60,000 nucleotides of DNA from Gnetum montanum (GCA_015680685.1 MNCI01011925.1:690062-750061); one strand, 5' to 3'; counted from the first letter of the stretch, positions 34,413 through 46,120 are shown. Notes: generated from the letters alone by a model not told the origin. Program-made: numbers and translations.

Positions 34413-35131
34413 AGAGGCAGGTGCACTTGGTTTGGTAGTTAGTTCTTTATCACTTACCCAAACTCTTGCAGTTTCTCCCTCTCAGAGTTAGAATTATTTC
34501 TAAGTACCCGTAGTAGGAGTCATAAAGTGAATGGATCTTTATTTGAGCATTGTGTACTTGAGCATACCTTATGTCTAGAAATAAAGACAAACTTTGTGAT
34601 AAACCTTGTAGCATTCAGAATAGCTTATCTCTCATCCTTAATTTTATTTACAGTTCTTTAATTCTTTCATTAGTTAATTAATGTTACTTTTATTGATTCG
34701 TTAATTTTCACAAATAAGCACACTCAATACAATCACTTCGAGCATGCATGGAACACTTGGTAACCTAGTAAAGATTAGCATTTGGTAATCCTAGTAGTGT
34801 TGCACTAATCCAAGATATGTAAGGAAAGTGAGAACGGATGCTAGTGTTAGGACTAGTTAGGACCTAGCTAATTAGTTAATTTAAATTAGTTATTCAATTA
34901 ATTCACTTCTTTAGCACCAGGACATAAAACATAAAAAGCATAAAAATCATATACCTCAAGTTTACTTAACCATAATATCATGCCATACGAGTAAGCTTGG
35001 GAAGACAACGATCACTTAATCCATCCTTGTTCTATGAACGTGCATAAGCACTTAGTCCTTGGAGTTTGATCAGATCGTGTGTAATGCTCGTATTTCTATG
35101 GTTAAGCATAGGGATACTTCACCGCTCATCA

Positions 35132-35151
35132 TTGGCACCATTGTTGGGGAC
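35132..35151 (+). promoter_or_regulatory. tRNA-Asp-type primer-binding site of X, CpG-decayed
   Basis: TTGGCACCATTGTTGGGGAC directly follows the LTR. The tRNA-Asp complement used by Athila elements is TGGCGCCGTTGCCGGGGA. The four differences are all C-to-T or G-to-A, at CpG sites or next to one. Confidence 0.75.
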
Positions 35152-35276
35152 TTTGTTGTTTGTGCGCTAATTAGAATTTAGGAATCTTCCCATTGTTGAA
35201 ACGAATCCTTAGGGTTGGTTATCTTAAAGTTATTAGAAAAGAGAAGAGAAAAGTATTGCATAATGAAGAATTAATC

Positions 35277-36594
35277 ATGTCTCATTCTTCTTATGAGAGT
35301 GTTTCACCACCTAGGTCTAACATAACAAACAATCGGAGGCAGAGTATACATGATGACCTACCAGTGCCCCAACAGTTTCCTGTGGTATACGTTCATCCTA
35401 ATGAGTATATACCAAACATTACCTTTATCCTTCACTAGGATGAACAACTGCATTGGTGTGATTTAGAAGGTAACATAGTGTTACCTCCCAATCATTCAAT
35501 CCCAAGCATGTGTCTTCATGCTTTCACATGAATTGATATGTGGCACTTATAGGCAGAGTACGTTATGCATGAACACGACTCAAGAGAGTATCGACCCACG
35601 AAGGCACAACATCAAAGGGACTTACAACAGGAAAGACATCATAAATCTATGAAGGGGAAGTGGTCATAGGATGTTCCATATGTCATAGGTGAAAATGTGG
35701 ATGGTGAACCTACCTCAGGAGATCTTCCACATAATGATGTTCCTTCCATTGACTTCAATCAAGGGGTTGTGTATCAGAATCTTCACTCAACTATCTATAA
35801 CTCAGATTCTGGTACCGACGAACACAAAGGGTCTGAAAAAGATACACGAACACATGAAAAAGATGGACATTCTGATCGTAACTATGATCGAGGCCGCAAC
35901 CACTGAAGAGAAGGTAGCAGGAACCACCATGGTGACAATCCTCCTCCCTCTTCACCTCCATCATCTCCTTCCCCCTCTCCTTTAGGATCAAAACATGGTC
36001 TCAGAGGGAAAGACCTTGAGGATAATGGTAGGAAAAATAGGAATAATAGACAAAACTATCAAGAAAGGAGATGAGGACATTCTATAGAAACACACTACAA
36101 AAGGAGGGAGAGTAGGAATAGCATAGGCATCATAGACACCATAGAGAATACAATCATGATGAACCCCTACTCGCTACCCAAAGTATGCTAGATATAACTG
36201 AGGTTGTTAGAATCCCAACAAGGCACCAAAAAGACAACAGGATCAAAAGATTGGACATGAATAATATCCCACGATTTTAAGGGGGATACAATGCTAATCC
36301 TCAACATCATTTGCAAGCATTTCACGATGCATGTGCCTTGTAAAACATAGAAAATGAGTGGCAAAAACTCAAGTTCTTTCCACATACATAGCTCAAGAAA
36401 GTGGAAAGCTGGTACCGGTCCTTACAACTGGAATCCATTTGTCGATGGAGTACCATGTTAGAACTGTTCAATGATAAGTATCAAATGTACTCATGAGTGT
36501 CCAACCTATGAACGCTAATGAGCAGCTAGGTATCCCTATGCCCAACCATACGAATCATGCGTGTTCACGTGCAACTCGGTCAAAATTCGCAGAC
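35277..36594 (+). pseudogene. gag: gag remnant of element X
   Basis: The ATG at 35277 gives MSHSSYESVSPPRSN, in frame with an acidic, charged region at 35697-35906. Stops are frequent. At about 36270-36497 another frame gives LQAFHDACAL, then KLKFFP, then VESWYRSLQLESI and LFNDKYQMYS. This is the core of the plant retrotransposon gag domain (xFPxSLxGxAxxWYxSLPxxSI...FxxxFxxxY). No zinc knuckle is seen before element Y cuts the gene at 36594. The product would have formed the particle shell; it is not functional here. Confidence 0.72.
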
Positions 36595-37308
36595 TGTAAG
36601 CACTTAACATACACCAGACTTCTAACCAGTGAAACCTTGGGTTAGAATGGTTGTTGTCATCCTAATCTCACTTGTGAGGTCCTATTTACGATGGTTAAGT
36701 GAGACTAAGGCTAATGATTTTTTATGTCTTTTTAATTATATTTTCGGCGACTAATTGAGGTATGGAAAGTAAGGAATAAACTATTATCTAATCTCTAATT
36801 ATCCTAGTTTATATTCTAACTACTCCTAGCATAAGTATCCGATCCCATCTTCCAAGCACGTTCCGAGCATTTCCTAACACTACTGGATTACCAGACATTA
36901 AGCATCACTGGGATTACCAAGTGTTTCAATTACGTTTGAGATGGTCGTACTTATGTCTTTAACGAACTACGAATGAACAATAACGATTGAAATTATAATA
37001 ATGAAAACATAAATAATCAACAAGTAACTAATAAAGCATAAACAAGTAATTAATAAAGCATAAACATTTTAAACTATTGAATGCATGAAATAACTAAGTC
37101 CAAATGCTACAAGGTATGCTTGAATAGTTCATCTCTATTTCCATCACGCCAATGGGCTCAAATACATCAGTGCTCGAATAAAGATCCGATCACTTTTCTT
37201 ACACCTGCTGCGGGCACTTGGAAAATATTCTATCTCTTGCGGGAGAAAACTGCAAGAGCTTCGCTACAACTACTCAAAAAGATGCCTAAATGAGATGGAA
37301 GGCCCTCA

Positions 37309-37316
37309 TATTTATA
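37309..37316 (-). promoter_or_regulatory. TATA box of element Y LTR
   Basis: CCTATAAATATG on the - strand, 20 bp from the nearest palindrome. Confidence 0.65.
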
Positions 37317-37335
37317 GGCTGGGAAGGGTGGCTAT

Positions 37336-37402
37336 GTAAACAAGGCCACGTTAACATAGGGAGGCTACGTCGACGAGCCCACGTCGACGTGGCCGTGTAT
37401 AT
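37336..37402 (-). promoter_or_regulatory. Phased GTCGAC/GTTAAC palindrome array in U3 of Y
   Basis: Cores are at 37336 (GTAAAC), 37350 (GTTAAC), 37369 and 37383 (GTCGAC) and 37397 (GTATAT), with spacing of 14, 19, 14 and 14 bp. The linkers carry GGCC. The spacing pattern is that of X and the solo LTR, but the core sequence is different. Confidence 0.6.
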
Positions 37403-37441
37403 GTGGCCCATTCAACACAGTGACTTTATGACACTTCATCA

Positions 37442-37452
37442 TACCCCCACGA
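37442..37452 (-). promoter_or_regulatory. Polypurine tract of element Y
   Basis: TCGTGGGGGTA on the - strand abuts the LTR start TGATGAAG. Confidence 0.65.
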
Positions 37453-37691
37453 CTGAGCAAAAACTCGTCCTCGAGTTACATTATAATTTGGAAGGTATGG
37501 ATTCTCATTTACAACACACATAACTTAAACACATAAATGACGCACACATGACACAATATGAATTTACCAAGTGCCCGAGTTACAGAGGGGGACAAATTAC
37601 AAAAATGGTGGTGTTCAAAGACAAAATTGAACACCTTGCTAGTCCTGGAGCCTCTACTGTGTAGGATGATGCACAAAATTGCTAGAGAAGA
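37453..37691 (-). other. 3' UTR of element Y
   Basis: Sequence between the stop of the env-position ORF and the polypurine tract. I see no gene on either strand. Confidence 0.5.
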
Positions 37692-40548
37692 TCACACCAT
37701 CCCTAGGGGCGATAGTTCTGATAGACCTTCTCCAGCCTCTGGCCCATGCGTTGGTGGAGACACGGATGTCGATAACCCCACGGTAGCTGTAACTTCTGGA
37801 GATAGCTGGAAAGCCTCCAAGAGAGTCCTCATTTTCTCTTCTTTACTTCTAGGGTCATTCACGGTCTAGGCGGCTTCTCTAATGTGTGCTAGAACTGGAA
37901 CTTCCCAAGGGCAAGGCAGTTCCGGGATGAGTTCTTTTAAATTGACAAACTAGGCTACGAACTACTTGTGTTCGATATCAAACGCTCGGATTGATGCCTG
38001 CAGTTGCTAGTAGTCACTCATTCTTTAGGCCAAGTCCTCCGCAATAGTACATTGACCTTCAAAGCTTGTGTGGAGGACCTTGAGTTTCGTGTTTGCTGTT
38101 GTTAGCTTCTGTTTTGTTGACTTGTGCACTTGGAACTCACCCTCGAAGATAGGGAATATGAGGCATCCACTTGTTTTTCTAACTCTGATCGCGGTCTCCT
38201 AGCTGTGAGCATAGCCAAGTTTGCATACTGAAGGTTGGCCAACTCCATGTATTCTGTCATTTCTTCAATTTGCAGCTCCTTTAGGTGGATTTCTACTTTA
38301 TTGTAGGCATTCAACCCATCAAAGATAGATGGCCATACATCGCCTCCCTCTCGAAGTTGCTGGAGCACTTGGTTTATCTGGGCTTTAGTGACTTGAATGT
38401 GCTTCTCATTTATCTCCTTCTGCAATCCCACTTGGTTCCTGTAATGACTTTTAACTTTTTCAAATTTTAGGGCCTCATTTTTCCAAGTGGCAATTTCAAT
38501 TATGGACTTCTATCGCAATGCCCAAACCTCCTCCATTGACAGATTCTAATTTTTAGCTACCAACCTCCTTATGTTTGTGTTCACCCTGGCTAATTCCTCC
38601 TACTATTCGTGGATGAAATGTTTCATGTGCTCGTTCTTTGTACCAACATTGCGTAGGTGATGAACTTCAGTGGTCAGCTGCACGTTCTCCTAGCGAACCT
38701 CTGCCAAGTTCTTCTCTAAGTGATACGCTTGGTCGTCTACTATGGATTTGTCTATAATTTCCATCTCCCTTACATCCTCAACAACCTAAAGTTTAAGCTG
38801 AAGCTATTGAAAAGCTTCATCTCTGGTGATTTCACAGTTGAGGATGGCTGGATTGGCAAGCTGGGCCCTTAATTAGGCTACCTCCATTGCCAAGCGCTGA
38901 CAAGCAGCTTGAGCAGCTTCTAGTTGCCCTTCCAAAACAAGGCTCTTGTCCCTTGCCGATAGCAACTCCAACTAGGTTGCAATGATGTTGTCCGGAAGGT
39001 TGAAGACATCCAGAAGTGATTGCCTGGTTCCCACTAGTTGGTCCAACAGTTCTTCATGTTGGGCTGCATCAATCTTGCTACGTGAAGTTCTGGAAGAAAC
39101 TTGTACATCTTGTAGTCCATGGATGTTTGGTATAGGTGCTACCGGTGCATTGAGAATTGTAGCAATTGTATCAGCAACCACTTCAACTGCAACTTCTTGT
39201 CCCTGGTGCTACATCACTAAGACCGTTGCCCTCTCACCATCTTCCAAGTGTACCAAGAAAGTAGCAGCATTCCCTAAGATTTTGGGGAATAATTATTGAG
39301 TTACGGTTGATACATCTCGGATTCTTGGATCTGTTTTGGTTGGAATTGGTGCTCGCGTGGTAGAGAATATCGACCCTACCCTTTCAAGTAGGTTGACCGA
39401 TTGAGCAACTTGTTCTTGGTGGCTCATGGTAGGGTGATAGACCAAAGGTTCTTCTCCTTCACCAGTCCTACTGGATGGCTCTCGCTGACTTGAGAGCATT
39501 TCCCGGATCTCACAGATGTATTCTACTATGATTTGTGAGCTCGGTTGCATTGTTTATGCAAGTGGTGGAGGTGGTTACTACTCTTCCTCTATCTATGTGG
39601 TGGCAGGAGTTTTGTCTTTCATCATCTCTCACCATGAGAAAATTGGGGTGCGCTAGATTATATCATTAGAATACTATGCTATCCCTGCCCATTTGCATAA
39701 CTTTCGATTAGGCAGGGAAAGGGGAGAGCTTTTCTTCCATGTTTGTTCTCAGCGAACCTTTTTTCAATCTCCAAAAATAACAGTTGTGGAAGACTCATGG
39801 GAAATTTCCCACTCAAGGTGGCACATGAATGAGCAGAGAAGGTAATGATTTTGCTGGGTCTTACTGTTGGATTCAAATGGTAAGATGCGATCTTTGAGTA
39901 GACTCTCTCCACCATGGTCAAGGAGTCAAATTCTTTGCACTCTACCCCGTATCACCGTTGGGTCCATTGCACCTTCACCTCTGGATCGGCCTCTATTGGA
40001 ATTTCTTCCACATCTACCCCAATTTTAGGCAACCCCAGAGCTTGCGCTATTGCTTCTGAAGAGTAAGAGACATAAATGTCTTTGATTCTTACTCTTGACC
40101 TTGGTTGCCGATTCTTCCAGAAAAGATAAGTTTCTCCTAAGTACCATTCACCACTAGTTGTGATAATTGGCCACATCGGAGAGTTCTACAATTAGAGCCT
40201 CACGTCTTCTGGAGCATGCTTGAGGAATGGTCCAAAATTTAACTCTTGGAGGACCGTCCGTTGCACCTCACATGGCATGATAGCATCAAAGCAGGCTTGG
40301 GTCAAGGTGACCTCAAGCCATGATGCTATCCCAAGAGTCTCATCCCCTAGCAATTGCATGCCAGGAATCTCCTCTTTGGGAATTTGGTGAACAAATTCCA
40401 CATTAGGTCATTCGTGGAAGGGCCCAGTTGCATGAGAGCCCTCCGCATACTCTGGCGGTTGCACACCTCATCCCCTTCTCATATGTGGATGCTTTTCCCT
40501 TAGTTTTGATGGTCCTTCATCCCTTGGGTGCCTTGGTTTGGGTGCCAT
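37692..40548 (-). pseudogene. Decayed env-position ORF of element Y (similar to plant transposon-associated proteins)
   Basis: I chose the ATG at 40548 (MAPKPRHPRDEGPSK). Pieces at 40401, 40176 and 39921 are in this frame. Pieces at 39550, 39181 and 38431 share a second frame, so one shift lies between 39550 and 39679. A further shift near 38100 leads to the end, PLGMV-stop at 37692. The full product would be about 950 residues. Residues 125-190 include RVRIKDIYVSYSSEAIAQAL followed by GLP, resembling the 'putative plant transposon protein' domain (VRGxxVxFSPEAINRxLGLP). The last third is charged, with heptad-like Leu/Ile spacing, so probably coiled coil. I see no clear signal peptide or membrane segment. 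The position between integrase and 3' LTR matches the env-like ORF of Athila elements; the function of that ORF is not established. Confidence 0.6.
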
Positions 40549-42397
40549 CTGCAATAAAACATAACTGTCCATTACACCATTCATAAGTAGTTTAAGATGA
40601 TCCTTATATACTTTCTCAGTTTGACCAAGTTATGTTAATGGCATAGGCACACCGTTAAGTTTCCCGAAGCATTAAGTTAGGGGTTAGGGCCAAATTTTTT
40701 GTAATTAACANAGGGAAAAAATCCCCTCAATTTGGACTCCAAATGATGAAAAATGAAGAAGTGCGGTGGGGTATATATAGGGGTTGGGCACTGTGTCGAC
40801 AAGGCTGCATATATGCAGCACTATTCACCTGTAGACCAACATTGACCAACCCATAAAACACCAAAAATGATGAATTTGAAAATCCAAATTGAGGTGGTTG
40901 AAGCACAGAAAAGGCCAGATCATGGCTAAGGACATGAGGAAGGGAATGGGGCATGAAAAAGACACAAAATTGGAGAACAAGGGTCAAAAAGAACTCTTGC
41001 AAGGATGAAATCGAGCGATGGGACACGGAAAATAATCAACCAAGAAATCCAAAGGACGGGAGGCTGAACAAGAAGAACCAAAAATATGTAGGTGGGTCCT
41101 TCCCATAGCATGAAACAACCTTTGTAGCCCCTACATACCCCCAACACCAGGGTCCGCGGGCCTAGGTGCTGATAAGTGGTGTTGACCCATGAAGACTCCA
41201 AACCAAGAGAACCCGCCAAGGCATGAGAGATCAATGAAAAACACGATGAACACACAAAACATAAAAAGGGTAGTGAGGTGAGGACAGAGAGAAGTGAGAA
41301 TAGAGGGAGAGGAGAGAATGGAAATTTCGAGTGTTGGCCACATGAAACCCTGTGTGAGATCATGGTTAAGTGACCTGGTAGAACCTTTCCTAAGGTAAAA
41401 CCCAAACCATCCGCGAACAATGACCTCGTAGCGATAGACAAAGGCCTGACTATTCCCCAAGGAAACAAGAATGACCCCACAGAGAACCACCACTCCAAGA
41501 AACGTGAGAAGAAGGAAGGGAAACTGGACAAAGTTAGAGGGGACCAAGGAAGTTCCATAACTAAACCGTATGACCCGTGAGAGCCGATCTAAGGGGTGTG
41601 CTTTGAATTTTCCCCACGATTCATTTTTCTTTTCTTTTGTGTAGGGGAACCACACCATGTGAAGACCCATGCGTGCTTGCATGCATTCGACCAAGGGGTA
41701 TGCTTTGAATCCTCAGTTTATTTTTTTATATTTTTTTTTGAATTTTTTGAAGTTTTTTAGTGAGGACCACACCATGCAAGGTCAAACTGCCCAAAAGCTT
41801 CCATGGAGAGAGACTTGGAGTGGTAGGAAATCCGTAAGGACACACCAACAACCTAGGGAATAGAACAGAACAATGAATAAAGCATTCCCCTTGAAGTCAC
41901 ACCTGATTCAAACTAGTGAGCCATCCCTCAGTTGGGGAACTACACAAGTCACACATTCATTAAAATGTTTGTTAAGTGAAGGGGTTGCATGTTCGTGACA
42001 AAAGTAAAACTAGGGAATGGTAAATGGGTGGATGACATGGACTCATTGCTGAGTTTATGAAGTGAAAACGACGTAATATCCAAGGATAACTATGCAATGG
42101 TGAGAGCTAGATAATGAGGAAAACTATTACAACACCCATCGTAATGAAAACCAACTGTGCCAAACAATATGATGACAAATGTAAACAAAACAAAAAAACA
42201 TGAAAAATGGAAAACAAAAAGTGTAAAAAAAAGGTGGAAAACAAAGAAGTGTAAAAAAAAGGGTAAGACAAAAAAGTGAAAAACAAAAAAGTGTAAAACA
42301 AAAAATGACAAAATGGTGAGGGGTGTAGTGAAATGGATTAGCAGGGATGAGTGTCTTCCCCATGACTGGGTGGAAAGGAGGAGATGCAAAAGATGGA
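40549..42397 (-). other. Spacer between integrase and env-position ORF of Y
   Basis: Non-coding as far as I can tell, more GC-rich than the surroundings in 41000-41600, with one N at 40711. Two overlapping open stretches on the - strand, 40926-41558 and 41131-41694, lie in different frames and match no family I know. The part 42180-42310 is A-rich repeats of AAAGTG-AAAACAAA type. Confidence 0.5.
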
Positions 42398-43046
42398 TCA
42401 TGGATGACTTGTCGATGACGAGGTGGTGGCATTGGTTGTGTGGAGCTCACAGAAAGGTTTGAGTTGTTCATGGTTGACTAAATGTGTTCTAGTGGGATCC
42501 CGAGGTTTGTGGATGAGCAAGGCCCTGGATGGAAAGGTTTTGGAGATAATATAAGGCCTTCCCATAGTGTCTGAAACTTTGTCGGTTGGGATACATGTGA
42601 GGGGTTCCAATACAATACCTTGTCTCCACATTGAAATGTGACCTTCCGAATCCTAAGATCATGTCGTTTCTTATTATAGGCCTTGTGGGTTTCATTGGAA
42701 AATAGGACCACTAATTGGTTCTCATCTAGCACACCTAAATTGATTAATCGTTCTCGTTTTGTTAGCGGTAGGTCAAGACCAAGGTCATAGGCAGTGGATA
42801 GTGTCTGGAGTTCTGCTTGGATTGGAAGTGTTGGCAACTTTTCGTACACTAACTCATAGGGAAAGTACCCTACAGGAAGTTTCTAAGTGGAGTGATAGGC
42901 CCATAGGACATCATTAAGCTTGGTGCTCCAATCACTCCTATATTCGCATAATGGTGCGGGTAAGGATCTTGGTGATCTCCCTATTGGTGACTTTAGCCTA
43001 CTCGTTGGCTTGGGGGTGATATGGTGTTGTAAATTTATGTGTTACC
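42398..43046 (-). pseudogene. Integrase C-terminal region of element Y
   Basis: From 43046: VTHKFTTPYHPQANE, then AKVTNREITKIL. This is the end of the integrase catalytic core (HxxSTPYHPQxNGQxExxNREIK), with the Gly-Gln after Asn decayed. After several stops, MYEKLPTLPIQAELQTLSTA, THKAYNKKRHD and GDKVLYWNPSHVSQPTKFQT lead to the GPF/Y domain. A shift near 42560 moves the reading to RPYIISKTFPSRALLIH and HLVNHEQLKPF. The amino-terminal side is cut off at 43046 by the F2 LTR, immediately upstream of the core's VTHK. Confidence 0.8.
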
Positions 43047-43634
43047 TGTACTGACCTAAATCATTAGTGTAAGGTTGGAAAGGAAACAGAAACCAAGAGA
43101 TCGTTGAACAACCATAGCTAACCATGCCTTCGCCCGAGGGCAAGCTAGAAAAGTAAACGAAGGTAGAGTGCCTTGGATGGTCTACACGTAGATCAACCAA
43201 GGACTTCCCCAGGTGTAAACTACGGCTAGCACTGGGGTTATTGTAAACGGGATGTAAATGGAATACAAACAACAATATGAAATGTAAACAAAGCGTATTG
43301 AATTTTAAATAAAGCATAAATAGAGCTATATTGTAGGCAAAGCATGAACCGAAGTAAATAATGTAAATAGAAGGCAATAATGAAACTGTATTGTATTTCT
43401 TAAATAGGAATATGCACCGGTCAAAGCGCAATTGCACACGTGTGGATGGCAAGTCAAACGCCTAGCCCCAAAATGATATGACGTGATGATGTGACGATGA
43501 AATGGGATGAACATTAGAAATACTTGGAAGCCAACAATGAGGTTTTCCAAGCGCCCAAGGATTGCAAATTTTGTCCTTCTTCAGAGTTGCCAATCCTCCA
43601 ATTTTTGCCTCCCAGTTTATGTGAATTGATAGGG

Positions 43635-43643
43635 TATTTATAA
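43635..43643 (-). promoter_or_regulatory. TATA box of F2 LTR I
   Basis: TTATAAATA on the - strand. LTR II has CTATAAATA at 51778-51786. This gives an R-U5 of about 560 bp. Confidence 0.6.
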
Positions 43644-43681
43644 GGTTAGGCTGGGTGCTGGATACTTGCATTCTTTGACCA

Positions 43682-43840
43682 AGTTCAATGTATCTATGTT
43701 TGGATAGTTTTGTATGAGTTGGATGTGTGTTGGAAAGCTACATTCTTGACCACGTTCAATGTATCTATGTTGGATAGTTGTGCACGAGTTGGATATGTGC
43801 TGGATATTTGTCTTCTTTGACCAGATTCAATGTATCTCAC
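43682..43840 (-). repeat. About 70-bp tandem repeat upstream of TATA, three copies
   Basis: GTTCAATGTATCT or a close variant recurs at 43682, 43753 and 43824. LTR II has six. Confidence 0.75.
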
Positions 43841-44125
43841 AACATGTGGGTCATTCAAGCCCATGAAAATACAAATAATTTAGACAAGCCCTCAAATGAT
43901 AAAAATTTACAAAGAAAATCAAGGAGGATTAACTCTGCCTCATTTGTCTAGCATCCAATGTGACCTGCAGAGTGACCTCCACAACTTGCAATTTTGAGTT
44001 GAAATCTGGAATTTCTGAAGGATGGGACCCATAGTTATCAATAGTGGACCCTAAGGATGACTTGCACCCTTGAAATCAAGTCATTTTGGCTCAGTTTTGG
44101 GGCTCTAAAAATTGGTGCCGCTGAT

Positions 44126-44339
44126 CCTTACGCTGTGCAGCGTCTGAAGAAGTAACCCTAGCGTCACCAAGCCAAAATGGCACATTTGAGGCCCAAATCT
44201 TGATTTTCTAGAGGTTGGAAGCTACTAGGGACCTTGGTGAAGGTCATGGGGGATCCTTGTGCTCAATTTTGGCCTGTTTTGACTCAATTTCGGGGCTCCA
44301 AAAGTTGGTGACGCTGATCCTTACGCTGTGCAGCGTAAG
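44126..44339 (-). promoter_or_regulatory. Pair of TTACGCTGTGCAGCGT palindromes
   Basis: CTTACGCTG/TG/CAGCGTAAG at 44320-44339 is a perfect 9-bp inverted repeat with a 2-bp loop. A partly decayed relative is at 44126-44143. Both are preceded by GCTGATC. LTR II has the pair twice. Confidence 0.55.
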
Positions 44340-45895
44340 CATAGTGTACTTAGCCAAAATTGCATTTTTTGACCTTTAAACTGATGATTCTTGACATCAA
44401 AACTTGCCTTCATGATCTGTGGGCCCCAGGGGAACCTTGCTTGCTCCATGGTGGGCTGCTTGAAGCTGTTTCAGAGGCTCTGAAGTTGTCTGGAAGTGTT
44501 GCTAAAATTTTTGTGGTGTTTCATTGGCCCCTCTTTGTTGATGCTTGGAGGAATCCACCCAAGAGGCGTCAAAAAAGTGCAAAACACCATGAACAACAAA
44601 GCATCAAACATTAACCATTAGCCCTTGGCTGGATATTATTCCACTGTTTTCAAAAGTACATGGGATTGAGGGTATGTGGTTCGAGATGCAAGTGATTGTA
44701 ACTAGGGGAAGTCAGGAGTTGATCAAGGGTTATGATTATTGTCAAGATTGTGGGAGAGGAGTGCTCTCATGCGAATGAGCTGTATTTTGGTCCTTGTCCA
44801 TAGCTAGTCTTCAGCAGACTCAGAGCCAAGACATAGGAAGTGCGTTCTTTGGAGAAACAGGACTCCTATAGAGTATTTGCGGGGGCTGTTGTAAACAACC
44901 AAAGCCACGCGATGATGTGCAACATGGTCTCTTTGAGACACAAGTGTAACTCTTTTTCAAGACAATTGCCTTCTTGCCTGGGGCTTGTATGAGAATGGCC
45001 AATAGTCTTTTTGTTTATGATGTCAACAGGGTCATGAAGACCTTTTCTGTGCATTTTGCTCTTTGACCTTTTTTTGTTCTCTTTTTCTTTTCTTGTTTTT
45101 CCTTTTTTTTAGTCTTTTTGAAAGAGCTTGCTTTTTGTGTCATGCTCGTGTTTGAACACTTGCATTTTGCATCATGTACTGTGTATCATGTTTTGCATCG
45201 CAGCTGCTTATAGAGTTACAGTGTGCAACAGTGTATCAAGAGTTTTGAGGTGAGCAGAATGTATCAGGGGGGTGTAATTGAATAGGCTAAGGGGAGCATG
45301 ATGGGGAAATAGGGGATGCATCAGGATTCAGGAATGTACTTATGAACAGATTGATTAAACCAGTCATGTGCGTTAGGAAAAATGACATACCTTGTCATCA
45401 TGATGAAGTGCATCTATGCACAAACACCTCAGAAGTATCATCCTGCAAACACAACTCCAAGAAGACAAGAAAACCACAAATGAAATAGTTAGCTAAACAC
45501 TTTAAATAAGGAGATGGAGTGATCATGTGCAATTTTTAAAGCAAATAGAATCATGAACAGCATCAGTTTCATTAGGGCCCCATGAGATGAATCATGCAAC
45601 AAGTCTTTGTGGAACAGGAACAGCCAATTGCAACAATAAATCTTTTCAAGTTTTGCCTGGTCGTCAATGATGTCACCAGTTTATGGTCTTAGCATACTGT
45701 TGTGGGTTAGTTTCACATCATAACCCCTTGGACGACACTAGTTTAGAGTCGTAGCGGATGGTGCATTGCTAGTTTATAGTCATAGTGGACTATGAAGAGG
45801 AAAACTAATTTATAGACTTAGTGGACTCTAGATGCTAGTTTCATGTCATGACGGACAGATGTAGCAGTTTAGTGTCATACCGAACAGAAATCTGT

Positions 45896-46120
45896 GGTAT
45901 CAGTTTTAAGTGATGATACCAGGACTATTCTGTGGTATCAGTTTTAAGTGATGATGCCAAGACAATTCGGTGGTATCAATTTTAAGTCATGATCTAGGAC
46001 TATTCTATGGTATCAGTTTTAAGTCATGATATAGAACTATTTTGTGGTATCAGTTTTAATTCATGATCCAGGACTATTCTGTGGTATCAGTTTTAAGTCA
46101 TGATCCAGGACTATTCTATG
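45896..46120 (-). repeat. 37-bp tandem repeat, six copies
   Basis: GGTATCAGTTTTAAG starts at 45896, 45933, 45972, 46009, 46046 and 46083. LTR II has five copies at about 54970-55160. Confidence 0.75.

Larger units (their letters stand above)
34322..35131 (+). repeat. 5' LTR of element X
   Basis: The start is placed where the flank match with 21985 ends; the terminal TG has decayed (TTCATGAGTC against TGATGAATC in the solo LTR). The end is CTCATCA, right before the primer-binding site. From TATA (34405) onward it aligns with the Y LTR, sharing for example CTCTTGCAGTTT and GATCTTTATTTGAGCA. Confidence 0.8.
34322..36594 (+). mobile_element. Element X, family 3 (Athila-like), 5' part only
   Basis: 5' LTR, primer-binding site and gag on the + strand. 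The element breaks off where element Y is inserted at 36595. Its remainder would lie beyond the window. Confidence 0.78.
36595..37441 (-). repeat. 3' LTR of element Y, 847 bp
   Basis: On the - strand it runs TGATGAAG...CTTACA. It aligns with the X LTR downstream of TATA. Upstream of TATA it differs apart from the palindrome spacing. Confidence 0.85.
36595..43046 (-). mobile_element. Element Y, family 3, 3' part: integrase end, spacer, env-position ORF, 3' LTR
   Basis: Read on the - strand from 43046 downward: integrase C-terminus, a 1.8-kb spacer, a long decayed ORF, a short UTR, the polypurine tract and the 3' LTR. Left flank CAGAC (36590-36594) is the candidate target duplication; its partner is outside the window. 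An extra ORF between integrase and 3' LTR is the layout of Athila-type elements. The upstream part was separated by insertion of the F2 array. Confidence 0.75.

Noticed and set aside
40926-41694. Two open frames of 187 and 210 codons on the - strand
   Set aside because: They overlap in different frames in a GC-richer spacer, show no motif, and lack any family resemblance. Chance frames are more likely.
42090-42471. Phe-rich open frames on the - strand
   Set aside because: They are translations of A-rich low-complexity sequence in the spacer of element Y.
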